From contig CANPYY010000001.1 of assembly GCA_947588675.1 (NCBI GenBank), positions 62,001 through 126,000 on the forward strand: 64,000 bases of DNA, in the 5' to 3' direction. Each line of letters opens with the position of its first letter. Position 1 is the stretch's first letter. Below are positions 50,840-60,735 of the stretch, in pieces. Origin of the DNA: an uncultured Lachnospiraceae bacterium (lineage in GTDB: Bacteria; Bacillota; Clostridia; Lachnospirales; Lachnospiraceae). The position numbers and the translations under genes are program-made. Below the pieces are notes generated by a model. That model saw only the letters and a program-made list of their open reading frames with translations, searched no databases and was not told where the DNA came from.

Positions 50840-52240
50840 TTAAAATATATCCTTTATATTAATGCACCTTACATTTATCCACATCCTGTTTATACGCTCG
50901 TACGCTTCTTCATCAAAATTGTCCATTACGGCGCATCTCTTTATTGTATTAAGGTCAGGATATTGCGCGCCCAGACTGCCGTACTCACTTCCCTTTTTGG
51001 CCCTCACAGTATAATTTTTATCACTGCCGTCTTCTGCAAAAAAGTATGTAAGGTCATAATCTATCGTATCTTCTGTTTCATCTGTACCATAATGCCAGTC
51101 CATATAATCAAATACAGTGTCATCATCTCCGCCGGAAATAACCGACGTATAACCTATATAATACATATTACGCACCACATTATCAGGTCTTGAAATATAA
51201 TTTATAAATGCCTGCGCCGCATGTTTTTTCGCTGCATCGCCATCAATTCCATCTTTTAACATAACCCATCCGTCAAACCAGAGATTACCGCACTCATCCG
51301 GTACAATATAATTAAGGTTTACCGAATTTTCGCCCGCAACCTCCATTATATAAGATGCATCGCCTGACCACTGATAGCTTACATCCACCTTTCCCGCCGC
51401 CATATCAGCTTTTCCGCTGTCAGTTTCAAATGAATATGAATTGTCCTTAATATCCTGAAGAATATCTCCTACCCTGTCAACCACCTTTTCATCAGTATCA
51501 TTCATTTCCTCTGCAAGCCGCTCTGAATAATCAGGCGATGAAATAAATTTTTCAGACCTCAGCATATCTGCTTTAAGAATTGCAAGAGCGGCAAAATACG
51601 AATCCCTTACATCATTTTTAACAGTCACCGTCCTGTAATAATCGCGGTCCCTTAATATATCCCAGTGTCTTGCATCCTCCGCTTTTACCTTTGCGGTGTT
51701 AAACACAATACCTGTCGTTCCCCACATGTAACCTGCAAAATAACGGCTCCAGGGTTCGCCGCCTACTTTATTTTCCTCAAATACATTTTTAATATACGGC
51801 GAAAGACCTCGTGCATAATAATTATTCTCATCATAAACATCAAAAAATTCATCTGAAAATTCTTCAAGCTTACCTTCATTTTTAAGTTTCATCATCATAT
51901 ATTCCGAAGGGCATACAAGATCAAACTTATCCCCTATCGTAAGCTGGTTATACATATCCTCATTCGTACCAAAACAGGAATAATATACTTTTACTTTTAC
52001 ATTATATTTTTCATAATACCAGTCTTCAAATTCCTTATACATGGGTTCTTCGCCCATTATCACCTCATGCCCGTCAATATCTATTGCCTCGTCGTCATCC
52101 CAGTTTCCTTCGTCTATAAACTCCTCCCAGTTACAAACCCTTAAAATCACCTCATCCCCGTCTGAAGATGCGCATCCTGCAAGCAGACACGCTATGACGG
52201 CAACGGGAAACCACTTTAAAAATGTAATGAATCTATACAT
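50840..52240 (-). CDS. potD: spermidine/putrescine-binding lipoprotein PotD
   Basis: A 466-residue substrate-binding protein with a lipoprotein signal (VAVIACLLAGC, lipobox LAGC). The mature part starts with LRVCNWEEFIDEG and contains YSCFGTNEDMYNQL, DLVCPSEYMMMKL, GYMWGTTGIVFNT and ISYPDNVVRN-like YISRPDNVVRNM, typical of PotD/PotF-like proteins. It is about 110 residues longer than E. coli PotD; part of the extra length is an acidic N-terminal insertion (GNWDDDEAIDIDG). It overlaps potC by 8 bases. The exact polyamine is not known. Confidence 0.9.
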   Translation of the reverse strand: MYRFITFLKWFPVAVIACLLAGCASSDGDEVILRVCNWEEFIDEGNWDDDEAIDIDGHEVIMGEEPMYKEFEDWYYEKYNVKVKVYYSCFGTNEDMYNQLTIGDKFDLVCPSEYMMMKLKNEGKLEEFSDEFFDVYDENNYYARGLSPYIKNVFEENKVGGEPWSRYFAGYMWGTTGIVFNTAKVKAEDARHWDILRDRDYYRTVTVKNDVRDSYFAALAILKADMLRSEKFISSPDYSERLAEEMNDTDEKVVDRVGDILQDIKDNSYSFETDSGKADMAAGKVDVSYQWSGDASYIMEVAGENSVNLNYIVPDECGNLWFDGWVMLKDGIDGDAAKKHAAQAFINYISRPDNVVRNMYYIGYTSVISGGDDDTVFDYMDWHYGTDETEDTIDYDLTYFFAEDGSDKNYTVRAKKGSEYGSLGAQYPDLNTIKRCAVMDNFDEEAYERINRMWINVRCINIKDIF

Positions 52241-53024
52241 TTTTCCTCTCCTTTCCCGTACCTATATTCATACACAGTACAATCAGCGCAATTGCTATAA
52301 ATATAATCGTGGACAATGCCCATAAGGCAGTCTTTATCTCTGTCTGCGCCCCTCTGGTAGCATTTACAACATATGTGCTTATCGTATCAAAGGTCGCAGG
52401 CTTAGTATATGTCGTTATAAAATAATCATCAAGCGAAAGCGTCACGGCCATTGCAAATCCTGAAAGTATTCCGGACGCCAACTGCGGAAGCACAATCTTC
52501 CTTAATGCCGTAAACGGAGTCGCCCCCATATCTAAAGCAGCCTCATAAAGAGACTCATCCATCTGCTTCAGTTTAGGAATGACCGACATATATACAAACG
52601 GTACGGCCAGCACTACGTGTCCTATTATAAGAGGTACAAATGTTTCTTTTCTCATATTCATAACTACAATAAGACATATACAAACCGCAAATCCCGTAAC
52701 TACATCAGCATTTACCACAGGAATCTGGTTAGCTTCATCTATAAAGGTTTTTATTCCCCTCTTTGAATAAAATGCCCCAATGGCTCCGCTTGTACCAAGA
52801 ATAACGGATATCACGGCCGTTACAATGGCAAGTCCAAATGTTCCCGCAATCATGTTTCTAAGTTCCGGGGTAGTAAATAGCGTTTTATAATTGTCCAGTG
52901 AAAAGGCGCGTATTATACCCATGCTTTCTGAATCCGTAAAACTGTACACCGCGAGCAGAAATACAGGCATATACAAAAACATCAGAACTAATATAAGAAA
53001 AAAAACATAACTTATACGTTTCAT
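52233..53024 (-). CDS. potC: polyamine ABC transporter permease PotC
   Basis: A 263-residue membrane protein with six helices and the EAA loop YEAALDMGATPFTALRKIVLPQLASGI. The start FLILVLMFLYMPVFLLAVYSFTDSES is typical of PotC. It pairs with PotB to form the channel for polyamines. Its stop overlaps potD and its start overlaps potB by 4 bases. Confidence 0.95.
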   Translation of the reverse strand: MKRISYVFFLILVLMFLYMPVFLLAVYSFTDSESMGIIRAFSLDNYKTLFTTPELRNMIAGTFGLAIVTAVISVILGTSGAIGAFYSKRGIKTFIDEANQIPVVNADVVTGFAVCICLIVVMNMRKETFVPLIIGHVVLAVPFVYMSVIPKLKQMDESLYEAALDMGATPFTALRKIVLPQLASGILSGFAMAVTLSLDDYFITTYTKPATFDTISTYVVNATRGAQTEIKTALWALSTIIFIAIALIVLCMNIGTGKERKNV

Positions 53025-53818
53025 AATATTGCCCTCCCTTTTCCTGCGTTACCATCCGCAAATCTGTCGGTTACAAAATTCGCCGCCAATATGATAAATA
53101 GCAATATTATTGAAATCATTGAACCGTTATGCCAGTCATACGCGCTAAAATAACTGCCTATAAGACTGCCCATTATAAACGTGCTGTTATATAGCATATC
53201 CAATATAACATAGTTAGTCATTGCCGGAAGAAATACCATCATAACGCCGCTGATAATACCCGGTACAGACAACGGAAGCGTTATCCTGAAAAACACTTTC
53301 ACCGAATCTGCCCCAAGGTCCTGCGCCGCCTCTGAAAATGTATTGTCAATCTTGGTTATCGTAGTATATAACGGCAGTATCATAAACGGAAGGAAATCAT
53401 ATGTCATACCAATTATTGTATTTATAAACGGATAATATGCTATATTTCCCTCAATAGCGGTAAGTACCTCCTTTAACGCAGTAATCCTGAGCGTAAAATT
53501 AATCCACATAGGCGTGATAAACAGCAAAAGCAGCACATTGTTTTTTCTTATTCCGCCTTTGGCAAGTATATACGCTACGGGATACGCCAGCAAAAGACAC
53601 ACAACCGTAACGGTAAACGCTATAGCTATACTGTATAAAAGCGTTCCGATTGCATAACCTGACGAAAAAAACGCAGACAGGTTATTAAGCGTAAACTCTC
53701 CTTCGCCATTCGTTACTGCATAATAAAATATAACAATCACCGGCAGGACGACAAAAAATATAAGAAATATGCAATAGGGAATACAAAGGTACCGTCTTGA
53801 AAAATATTTTTTCATCAC
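53021..53818 (-). CDS. potB: polyamine ABC transporter permease PotB
   Basis: A 265-residue membrane protein with six helices. The EAA loop is [28 protein letters not shown]. It is the PotB-type partner, encoded between potA and potC with 4-base overlaps on both sides, so potA-B-C are translated in tight coupling. Confidence 0.95.
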   Translation of the reverse strand: MMKKYFSRRYLCIPYCIFLIFFVVLPVIVIFYYAVTNGEGEFTLNNLSAFFSSGYAIGTLLYSIAIAFTVTVVCLLLAYPVAYILAKGGIRKNNVLLLLFITPMWINFTLRITALKEVLTAIEGNIAYYPFINTIIGMTYDFLPFMILPLYTTITKIDNTFSEAAQDLGADSVKVFFRITLPLSVPGIISGVMMVFLPAMTNYVILDMLYNSTFIMGSLIGSYFSAYDWHNGSMISIILLFIILAANFVTDRFADGNAGKGRAIL

Positions 53819-55257
53819 TGCACCTCCGAATCCATGCGCATAAGCTTTATTAATTTCTTTGGAATAACAATACTTACATAGTCATTTTCATTCCACAGGT
53901 ATTCGTCATTAAGTATATATTCATACCCGTTTTTCGTCTTAATAATATAATTGTAATGGTCCCCCTTATAAATAAGCGAAAAAATGTTTCCGCGCACACC
54001 GCCTTCATTTTCGTCATCGCTCATTCTTATACCATTAAAAGGAATCTCAACTATTACCTCAGTTCCTGCATAATCTATATAATTACCTGATGAATCCATA
54101 AGGTTTCCATTATCATCAACAGACGAATCAGGATATAGCATTGTCAAATCGCACTCAAATTCACCATCAGCAAACATAACCGTACCCTTTTTCGTAAGCA
54201 CCCCTTTAAAACTGTTTACATTCTTTCCGCGCTTCATGCAATGTATTGAATCCGGGTCAAGGATTATACCTGCCTTATCACCTACCTTTGCCGCACGTGT
54301 ACGCTGCACGACAATCTCATTTTTACCTGACTGCAGCGTAATCTCATAGTGTATTCCTTTAAATATAACAGAAATTACTTCACCCTTTACCATACCATCA
54401 TCATAAGGAACCATAACAATATCCTCCGGCCTTACGACAACGTCTACCCTGGTTCCCTTCTCAATATCATCCAGACATTCAAACTCCGTCCCCAAAAACT
54501 CTACTTTCATATTTCCCTTCATGACGCCGTTAAACAAATTACTTTCTCCAATAAAATCTGCAACAAACGCATTGTTCGGCTCGTTATATATCTCCTCCGG
54601 GGTTCCTATCTGTTGTATAGTCCCATCTGCCATAACCACAACTTTATCGGACATCGTAAGAGCTTCTTCCTGGTCATGCGTAACATATATGAAGGTAATC
54701 CCTATATTCTCATGCATATGTTTAAGTTCTATCTGCATTTCTTTTCTCATTTTCATATCAAGCGCACCTAAAGGTTCGTCAAGCAGAAGTATTTCAGGTT
54801 CATTTACGATTGCCCGCGCAATTGCAATCCTCTGCTGCTGTCCTCCTGACAAAGTATGTATTTTTCTTTTTTCAAAGCCCTCCATATCTACTATATCAAG
54901 CACCCTTCCGACCTTTTCTTCAATCTCGGGTCTGGAAAGCTTTTTAAGGTTAAGCCCGAAAGCAATATTGTTATATACATTCAGATGCGGAAAAAGCGCA
55001 TATCGTTGAAATACTGTATTTACCGGTCTGAGATATGGCGGAACTTTACTGATATCCTTGCCTTTAAAAAGTATACTGCCCTCTGTAGGAGTCTCAAATC
55101 CTGCTATCATTCTCAGGGTAGTAGTTTTACCGCAGCCCGAAGGTCCCAGAAGTGTTACAAATTCTCCCTTCTTTACGGTCAGATTAATATCACGCACAAT
55201 ATAATCCCTGGCATTAAAACTTTTCCCTACCCCTTTAAGTTCTATAATATTATCCAT
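53815..55257 (-). CDS. potA: polyamine ABC transporter ATPase PotA with enlarged C-terminus
   Basis: A 480-residue ATP-binding subunit. Walker A is [13 protein letters not shown], the signature motif is [14 protein letters not shown], Walker B is [12 protein letters not shown] and the switch His is in [10 protein letters not shown]. Residues about 250-345 are the usual regulatory TOBE-like domain ([15 protein letters not shown]). A further 130 residues (from about 345) look like a second, partly degenerate TOBE-type barrel with an acidic loop ([19 protein letters not shown]), which standard 350-residue PotA lacks. It powers polyamine import. The gene begins 3 bases after the flippase stop. 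Confidence 0.93.
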   Translation of the reverse strand: MDNIIELKGVGKSFNARDYIVRDINLTVKKGEFVTLLGPSGCGKTTTLRMIAGFETPTEGSILFKGKDISKVPPYLRPVNTVFQRYALFPHLNVYNNIAFGLNLKKLSRPEIEEKVGRVLDIVDMEGFEKRKIHTLSGGQQQRIAIARAIVNEPEILLLDEPLGALDMKMRKEMQIELKHMHENIGITFIYVTHDQEEALTMSDKVVVMADGTIQQIGTPEEIYNEPNNAFVADFIGESNLFNGVMKGNMKVEFLGTEFECLDDIEKGTRVDVVVRPEDIVMVPYDDGMVKGEVISVIFKGIHYEITLQSGKNEIVVQRTRAAKVGDKAGIILDPDSIHCMKRGKNVNSFKGVLTKKGTVMFADGEFECDLTMLYPDSSVDDNGNLMDSSGNYIDYAGTEVIVEIPFNGIRMSDDENEGGVRGNIFSLIYKGDHYNYIIKTKNGYEYILNDEYLWNENDYVSIVIPKKLIKLMRMDSEVQ

Positions 55258-55260
55258 ATC

Positions 55261-56304
55261 TTACACCTCGCATCGTTTATTTTTATAAGCGCTGATAATA
55301 TAATTGACTAAGACAACTCCTCCGCAAAGCAGCATACATGAGTAAAAAGAAATGCCCCTGCTAAGAAGCTCTATATTTACTATATCTCCGCTGTAAAGCG
55401 GCTTAAAACCGTCTATATACAGATAATCTGCCACGCCTACAGCTCCCGGTATGGGAACGGCATTGGAGCCCAACAGCACAAGCGACTGGGTTACTATCAC
55501 TGACAAAGCATTTCCTGCCTGTCCTCCCGCTCCCATATATACGCAAAGCGTAATGCAAACCTGTATAAACCTCTGCAGTATATTAAATAAAAATACTTTT
55601 AAAACAACATCTGCATGTCCTTTAACACTCTGACAGCACGCCTTATATTCCTTAGAAAGATTTTTAAGTTTATCCTGTTTTGCCTCAATATTTTTTATAA
55701 TGTGGAGCTTAGAAAGAAGCTTTAAAAAAGCATCAGATATTTTGTATAACACCTGTTCCATATATACAAGCATAAGAAAAACCGCAACACATATACTCTG
55801 TATCAACAGTCCTGTTATTATAAGAAGCTTTGAAAAATTATTAAAATCTGCAAAAACCCCGGGTTTTATCAAAATACATATTAAACATAAAGCAATAATT
55901 GATATAGTGTACATAGTAATATTTATCAAAAGCGCCATTGCAGTAACGGATGCTGAAATTCCATCTTTTATCATAAGATATGCCGAAGCCGGCTGTCCTC
56001 CCGTAGCGGAAGGCGTTATAGCGGAAAAATAAAGGTTTGCAGAGGAATATACAAAGCTCCTCCTTACACTCTTTCTATAACCCAAAAAAGCCGTTATATA
56101 GCGAATGCTCAAACCCTCAAGCATTATATAACATACCATACATAAAAAAGCTGCCGTTATCCATCTTATGTCGGCTTTACTGACATATGCAACAAATCCT
56201 CCAAAGGAAAAATTATCACTTTGGGCAGTCAACGCATACACCGTAAGTATTACAAGAAGTATAAATACTGCACACCATACCAGTTTTTTTCTATCCATTT
56301 TCAC
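55261..56304 (-). CDS. LPG-synthase-TM / UPF0104-family flippase-like protein
   Basis: A 347-residue polytopic protein of the MprF-like, catalytic-domain-free family. Family marks are YFSAITPSATGGQPASAYLM and, near the end, LLGSNAVPIPGAVGVADYLY. GTG at 56304 or ATG at 56298 are both possible starts; GGCGGTG precedes the ATG. Family members are thought to move lipids or isoprenoid-linked intermediates across the membrane. Location between mraY and potA hints at a cell-envelope task, yet the link to polyamine transport is unexplained. Confidence 0.85.
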   Translation of the reverse strand: MKMDRKKLVWCAVFILLVILTVYALTAQSDNFSFGGFVAYVSKADIRWITAAFLCMVCYIMLEGLSIRYITAFLGYRKSVRRSFVYSSANLYFSAITPSATGGQPASAYLMIKDGISASVTAMALLINITMYTISIIALCLICILIKPGVFADFNNFSKLLIITGLLIQSICVAVFLMLVYMEQVLYKISDAFLKLLSKLHIIKNIEAKQDKLKNLSKEYKACCQSVKGHADVVLKVFLFNILQRFIQVCITLCVYMGAGGQAGNALSVIVTQSLVLLGSNAVPIPGAVGVADYLYIDGFKPLYSGDIVNIELLSRGISFYSCMLLCGGVVLVNYIISAYKNKRCEV

Positions 56305-56314
56305 CGCCCAATTT

Positions 56315-57280
56315 CTATTTTATAAGCAGCAAATACACAATACCCATTGATATTACTATCTGGATAATAGCAAACCTGAAAACCGTCTGTGTATTTGACC
56401 AGCCCATAACCTTTCTTACATGGTCATGAAGCGGAGTTCTTATATTTTTAAGAATATGAATCTTACAAAATCTCAAAAGAGCCACCTTAATAAGTCCAAG
56501 TCCGCCGTCCAGAATAAGGACTAGCGCCGCCGGTATATACAGCAGCGGACTGTCAGATTTTAAAATCATAACGCCTATAAAAAGCCCCATTGCCCTCGAA
56601 CCGGCATCGCCCATAAGCAGTTTGCTGGGAGTTGCATTATACCAGAGATATCCAAGTATACATACCGAGAACATAAGTATCATATAGGATGTCTGTCCGC
56701 CCGTACCCGATATACGGTTAATAATATATATAGTAATAAGGGTAATTATCGTTAGCGTTCCCGACAAACCATCCACACCGTCAGAACAGTTGGTTACATT
56801 GATAGACGCCCATATAAGCACTACTATCAGTATTCCAAAAATCACTGCGGGAATAGTAACATCCATATGTAAAAGCGCAATCGTTATGGTATTATCGTTA
56901 TATTTCAAATATGTCAACGCTACTACAACGGCTATAATCAAATCCAGCAGTCCCTTTTTATATTCACCCCAGGGAGCCTTTGCGGCATCGTCCAGAAATC
57001 CTGTCATCATAGCCGCAAATAACAGAATAAGGTATACTGCTATTTCTGTATTTATTTCCGCAAATAAAAGCGCAGACGCCAGAAATACAAGTACAAATAT
57101 GAATCCTGCCCCTCTGGGTTTGCCGGCCGACAATTTTCCATCATGCGCATACTCCCGTCCTGCATCCTTAGGCAAAAACTGCTTAAATTTCCCGATAAAG
57201 AAACATGTAGCCAAAAATGCAAACATTATTCCTATAAACGCTACTAAAGGAATGGTTCCTCCTGAAATATAACTAAACAA
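56315..57280 (-). CDS. mraY: phospho-N-acetylmuramoyl-pentapeptide-transferase (MraY)
   Basis: A 321-residue membrane enzyme that makes lipid I from UDP-MurNAc-pentapeptide and undecaprenyl phosphate. The motifs are MMTGFLDDAAKA, NVTNCSDGVDGLSG, NATPSKLLMGDAGSRAMG, and PLHDHVRKVMGWSNTQT, the cytoplasmic HxxH-type loop. The length is typical for MraY. The start is TTG at 57280 with GAGAGGACC upstream. Unusually it lies away from any visible mur/fts genes and heads the mraY-flippase-pot unit; a second MraY elsewhere, or a WecA-like role, cannot be excluded, but the motifs favour MraY. Confidence 0.9.
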   Translation of the reverse strand: MFSYISGGTIPLVAFIGIMFAFLATCFFIGKFKQFLPKDAGREYAHDGKLSAGKPRGAGFIFVLVFLASALLFAEINTEIAVYLILLFAAMMTGFLDDAAKAPWGEYKKGLLDLIIAVVVALTYLKYNDNTITIALLHMDVTIPAVIFGILIVVLIWASINVTNCSDGVDGLSGTLTIITLITIYIINRISGTGGQTSYMILMFSVCILGYLWYNATPSKLLMGDAGSRAMGLFIGVMILKSDSPLLYIPAALVLILDGGLGLIKVALLRFCKIHILKNIRTPLHDHVRKVMGWSNTQTVFRFAIIQIVISMGIVYLLLIK

Positions 57281-57451
57281 TATCTTAGGTCCTCTCTCTT
57301 ATTTATTAGGTATCAATGCAATCCGTCTGCTGCGGCACGAGCTGTCTATCATTTTATATACCCTTATTTATACTATATCCTAATTGATTACTTGTAAATA
57401 TATTTTTTTATTTTTTCAAATATTACTTGTTTCAGAAAATTTCCTGACCAC

Positions 57452-57493
57452 AAAAACGGAACCTTCGCTGAATATTATCAGCAAAGGTTCCGT
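57452..57493 (-). terminator. terminator of the secreted Big2 gene
   Basis: Hairpin ACGGAACCTT.GCTGA / TCAGC.AAGGTTCCGT with one central mismatch, followed on the minus strand by TTTTTGTGG. It lies directly downstream of the 57525-59573 gene. The rest of the gap to mraY (57281-57451) holds only AT-rich sequence and I see no gene in it. Confidence 0.88.
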
Positions 57494-57524
57494 AAATCTT
57501 AAAGTTTTTCAATAAACTTTTTAA

Positions 57525-59573
57525 TTATTCCGCAACAGGATTCTCCTCAAAGAATTTTATTGACTTAATTTTAAGTGTTTTTGCAGCAGAATCATTAAAG
57601 TCAACATTTACAATCTTTATACCTTTAATGCAATTGCCGCTATAGTCAGCTCCGGCCTCATATGTAACAGTAGTTTCCTCTGTTGCTGCTGCAAGGTCGG
57701 TAGACTGATGCTGTCCTGTCGCATTCTGACCTTTTCCATCAGTCATCGTATCATCAAACAGATATGCCTGAAGTGCTTTAGCTCCTGTGTATGTAATCTG
57801 CGCATATTTATATGTCTTATCAGCAGGCGCCTTAAATACAATTCCACCAAACTGATTCAATGTAAGGTCAAGCGCATCGTCAGCATACGATGTTGAAACT
57901 CCACCCTGACTTTCATCCTTTATATAGGAATCCTCGCTGCTAAGATCAACTGCATCTCCTGCTACCTCAGCCCCCGGTTCATCCTTTGATACAACAACTT
58001 TCGTAACCGTAATATTAAGTGTATCTCCATAATTCAATCCTTTAATATGGAAACAGTTCGCTGTCGTTTCCGAACTATCTGCAGATTCGTTTGGTATATT
58101 TTTATTTGCAACAAACGTATATGTGGTTCCGAACAAAGCAGGATTCTGAATATCTGACCATCTCTTATTTGCTGTATCTGCAAGCCATATTCTCATTCCT
58201 GCGTCAGCTTCACCAAAAACGGTAACTTTTACTTCTTCACCGTCTGCAATGTCCATTCCAAGCGGAATTGCAATGATTTCACAACCTGTTCCGGTTACTG
58301 TTCCGTCTTCATTAGTCGTAACTTCTCCTGCGCCATATGGCTTTGTTGCTCCTGAAATATCAATTCCGGGAGTGTCAGGATCCATTGTAGGCGGAGTTTC
58401 AATTGCTTTATCAGTAATAAAGTAAATGTTTTTAATTGAAAGACCATTGATATATCCTACAGTACCGCCGCTAAAGATATATTTCAGAGTAAGGTGTGTA
58501 AATGTAGCGGCTACATCATCCTGACTTGTTCCTGCCTTAAACTTAAATTCAACATCAAATGCTTTTGTGTCAGGGTCTGCATTAATCGCCATCTGGTTAT
58601 ATGTTGCCTTAGACTGAATGGATTCACCATCCTGACCTTCCAGAACAGTACCATCTTCTTCTTTTACACAAGGATATCCAAGCGCGGGATCTATAGCCAG
58701 ATTTTCATCAATCTCATTCAGAAGCATAACAGGAGTACATCCGCCGCTGGTTGGAGTACCAAGCCAGAACCTGAATCCGCTGTCGCCGTAATTGTATCCC
58801 TGAACCCTGAATGTTACTATATCGCCTGTTTTGATACTTCCTGCAATCTCAGGTGGCAGAGCCCATGAACCCTGGCTGTTATCAGCAGAACTGGTGTCAT
58901 TTATCTCTACTCTCTGTTTCTCTGCATTGTATCCGCCTGAACCGCTTGCTGATACGTATGTAGATACATCAATTGCATAACCGTTTTCAGGTACTTCAAA
59001 GTTATATTCCTTATCATCCGGAAGCGGCGTAGGTGATGCCGTAGGCACCGGTGAAGGCGTACGTGTAGGTCTTACCGTAGGCGTTGCCGTAGGTTCACCC
59101 GGTGCGGCAGTATTGTCTGCATCACCGCCCGGCTGTGTTGGAGCAACTGTCTGCTGCGGTGCAGAACTTCCCTGTACTGCGCCGCCATTAGCTGTAGGCG
59201 ATGCAACAGGTGCCTGCTGACCTGCTGCTTTTACAGTTACCGTACATGTAAGCTTTTTCTTTGTCTTTCCAAGCTTATATACGGCTGTAATCTTTGCTTT
59301 ACCCTCTGAAACACCCTGTACTACAGCAGATGCCTTTTTACCTTTTGCAACCTTCTTAGTAATCTTTGCTACTGCTTTTTTACTCGTTTTCCAAGTAACT
59401 TTTGCTTTCTTTTTAGCATTTTTCACCTTAATGGTAACAGTTTTACCCACTTCAACTGAAGCTTTTTTCTTAAGCTTCGGTTTCTTTGCAGCATCGGCCG
59501 AACCTGCCGGTGCAAGAGTTACAACCATAGCTGCGCAGAGTATCGCTGCAATGCTTTTTTTAATAACTCGCAT
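57525..59573 (-). CDS. large secreted protein with basic Big2 domain, unknown function
   Basis: A 682-residue exported protein. The signal peptide (MRVIKKSIAAILCAAMVVTLAPAG) and the following basic Big2-like domain (residues about 30-120, VKNAKKKAKVTWKTSKKAVAKI) are closely similar to the CBM9 protein at 15.6 kb. A Pro/Thr linker (TPSPVPTASPTPLP) leads to two beta-rich domains of roughly 200 residues each (FRVQGYNYGDSGFRFWLGTP; KVTVFGEADAGMRIWLADT) and a third at the C-terminus. The paired R[FI]WL patterns suggest repeated carbohydrate-binding-like folds, but I know of no family that fits. No catalytic site is seen. GGAGGGAAAA precedes the ATG. Confidence 0.85.
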   Translation of the reverse strand: MRVIKKSIAAILCAAMVVTLAPAGSADAAKKPKLKKKASVEVGKTVTIKVKNAKKKAKVTWKTSKKAVAKITKKVAKGKKASAVVQGVSEGKAKITAVYKLGKTKKKLTCTVTVKAAGQQAPVASPTANGGAVQGSSAPQQTVAPTQPGGDADNTAAPGEPTATPTVRPTRTPSPVPTASPTPLPDDKEYNFEVPENGYAIDVSTYVSASGSGGYNAEKQRVEINDTSSADNSQGSWALPPEIAGSIKTGDIVTFRVQGYNYGDSGFRFWLGTPTSGGCTPVMLLNEIDENLAIDPALGYPCVKEEDGTVLEGQDGESIQSKATYNQMAINADPDTKAFDVEFKFKAGTSQDDVAATFTHLTLKYIFSGGTVGYINGLSIKNIYFITDKAIETPPTMDPDTPGIDISGATKPYGAGEVTTNEDGTVTGTGCEIIAIPLGMDIADGEEVKVTVFGEADAGMRIWLADTANKRWSDIQNPALFGTTYTFVANKNIPNESADSSETTANCFHIKGLNYGDTLNITVTKVVVSKDEPGAEVAGDAVDLSSEDSYIKDESQGGVSTSYADDALDLTLNQFGGIVFKAPADKTYKYAQITYTGAKALQAYLFDDTMTDGKGQNATGQHQSTDLAAATEETTVTYEAGADYSGNCIKGIKIVNVDFNDSAAKTLKIKSIKFFEENPVAE

Positions 59574-59675
59574 ATTTTTCCCTCCTAAAAAATAAAATTA
59601 AATTTTTTACGTTACACGTATTCTTATTATTTCACATTTTCTTTAATATTTCAAGTACTTTTTAATTTTTTATTA

Positions 59676-60557
59676 TTAATCTATTATTTTCCAAAACATA
59701 ATATTATCATTAAACTCAACTTCTAATTTGCCCATATCCCTGAGCCAGGAAAGATAAGAGCGGACCGTACTCCCCACAAGTACATTCTGTTCAAAATTCA
59801 TCGTAAGTTTATATTCTGAAAACAGTCTTTGCAAGAGCATATCAAAATTTACCGGTTTTCGGCATATATCCATAATTTTATCTGCCGTTTCAAACACCTT
59901 ATCCATATTATACTGTGCAAGCTCCGTTATATCTTCGCAAGCCGCCGCATGGGAAGGAATAAACATTTTTGCTTTCATTTCCTTTACCCTCTCAAGGGTT
60001 TTTATATATGCAGCCACATCATACAGAAAACTTATCTGATATTTTTCAAGCGTTTCGCGGCTTACAAGGCAGTCGGCAAGATACACTATATCATCCGGGG
60101 TCCTGAAACCTGCCATATCCAGAAAATGTCCCGGAAGTTCAATAATTTCAAACCCTTCAGGCAGAACCTCCCCGCTTAAATATTCCGCCCTGCTTTCCTG
60201 CGCAAGCAAAAATTTATGCCTTAAATCCTTACAGGGATATCCTCCATATAAAAATGACGGCGACAAAAACGTATGGTTTGTGAACCCGCAGTTAAGCGCG
60301 GGCGCATATATTCTGCAGCCTGTCTGTTCCTGAAGATATTTATTGCCTCCTATATGGTCGGCGTTGGAATGCGTATTGTATATCGCAATCAGTTTCCATC
60401 CTTTGCTATCCAGCGTCTTTTTTATTTTTTTACCTGCATCTCTGTTATTTCCACTGTCTATCAGACATACATCTGTATCATTCAACCTTACCAGCCCTAC
60501 TTTGGCAGGGCTCTGAAAATAATAACTTTTTTCCGACACCTGTATAAGTTCATACAT
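59676..60557 (-). CDS. MBL-fold metallo-hydrolase
   Basis: A 293-residue protein with the metallo-beta-lactamase fold: VCLIDSGNN, metal motif YNTHSNADHIGG (HxHxDH with Asn in the second position, THSNADH), LPGHFLDMAGF, YLADCLVS and FIPSHAAAC. The last 80 residues look like a small winged-helix extension (LQRLFSEYKLTMNFEQNVLVGSTVRSYLSWL). It hydrolyses an unknown thioester, lactone or phosphoester. It is monocistronic by spacing and diverges from the hybrid kinase gene. Confidence 0.88.
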   Translation of the reverse strand: MYELIQVSEKSYYFQSPAKVGLVRLNDTDVCLIDSGNNRDAGKKIKKTLDSKGWKLIAIYNTHSNADHIGGNKYLQEQTGCRIYAPALNCGFTNHTFLSPSFLYGGYPCKDLRHKFLLAQESRAEYLSGEVLPEGFEIIELPGHFLDMAGFRTPDDIVYLADCLVSRETLEKYQISFLYDVAAYIKTLERVKEMKAKMFIPSHAAACEDITELAQYNMDKVFETADKIMDICRKPVNFDMLLQRLFSEYKLTMNFEQNVLVGSTVRSYLSWLRDMGKLEVEFNDNIMFWKIID

Positions 60558-60735
60558 GATTTCCGTTCTCCTTATGTTGTTTTATTGGTTTACATGATTA
60601 TAACACATTTTTTAAATTTTCGTCATCTGCGTCAAAACCTTGTCGTAAACAGCACAAAACTCTATATACATTGATTTTTAATATTATATTATATAATATC
60701 ATTATATGTACTTTTACCGGTTAAGGAGAAATAGT

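Noticed and set aside
58990-59120. Repeated GGCGTAGG-like units that look like a short tandem repeat
   Set aside because: They are codons of the Thr/Pro/Ser linker of the secreted Big2 protein; spacing and sequence are not those of a CRISPR or regulatory repeat.
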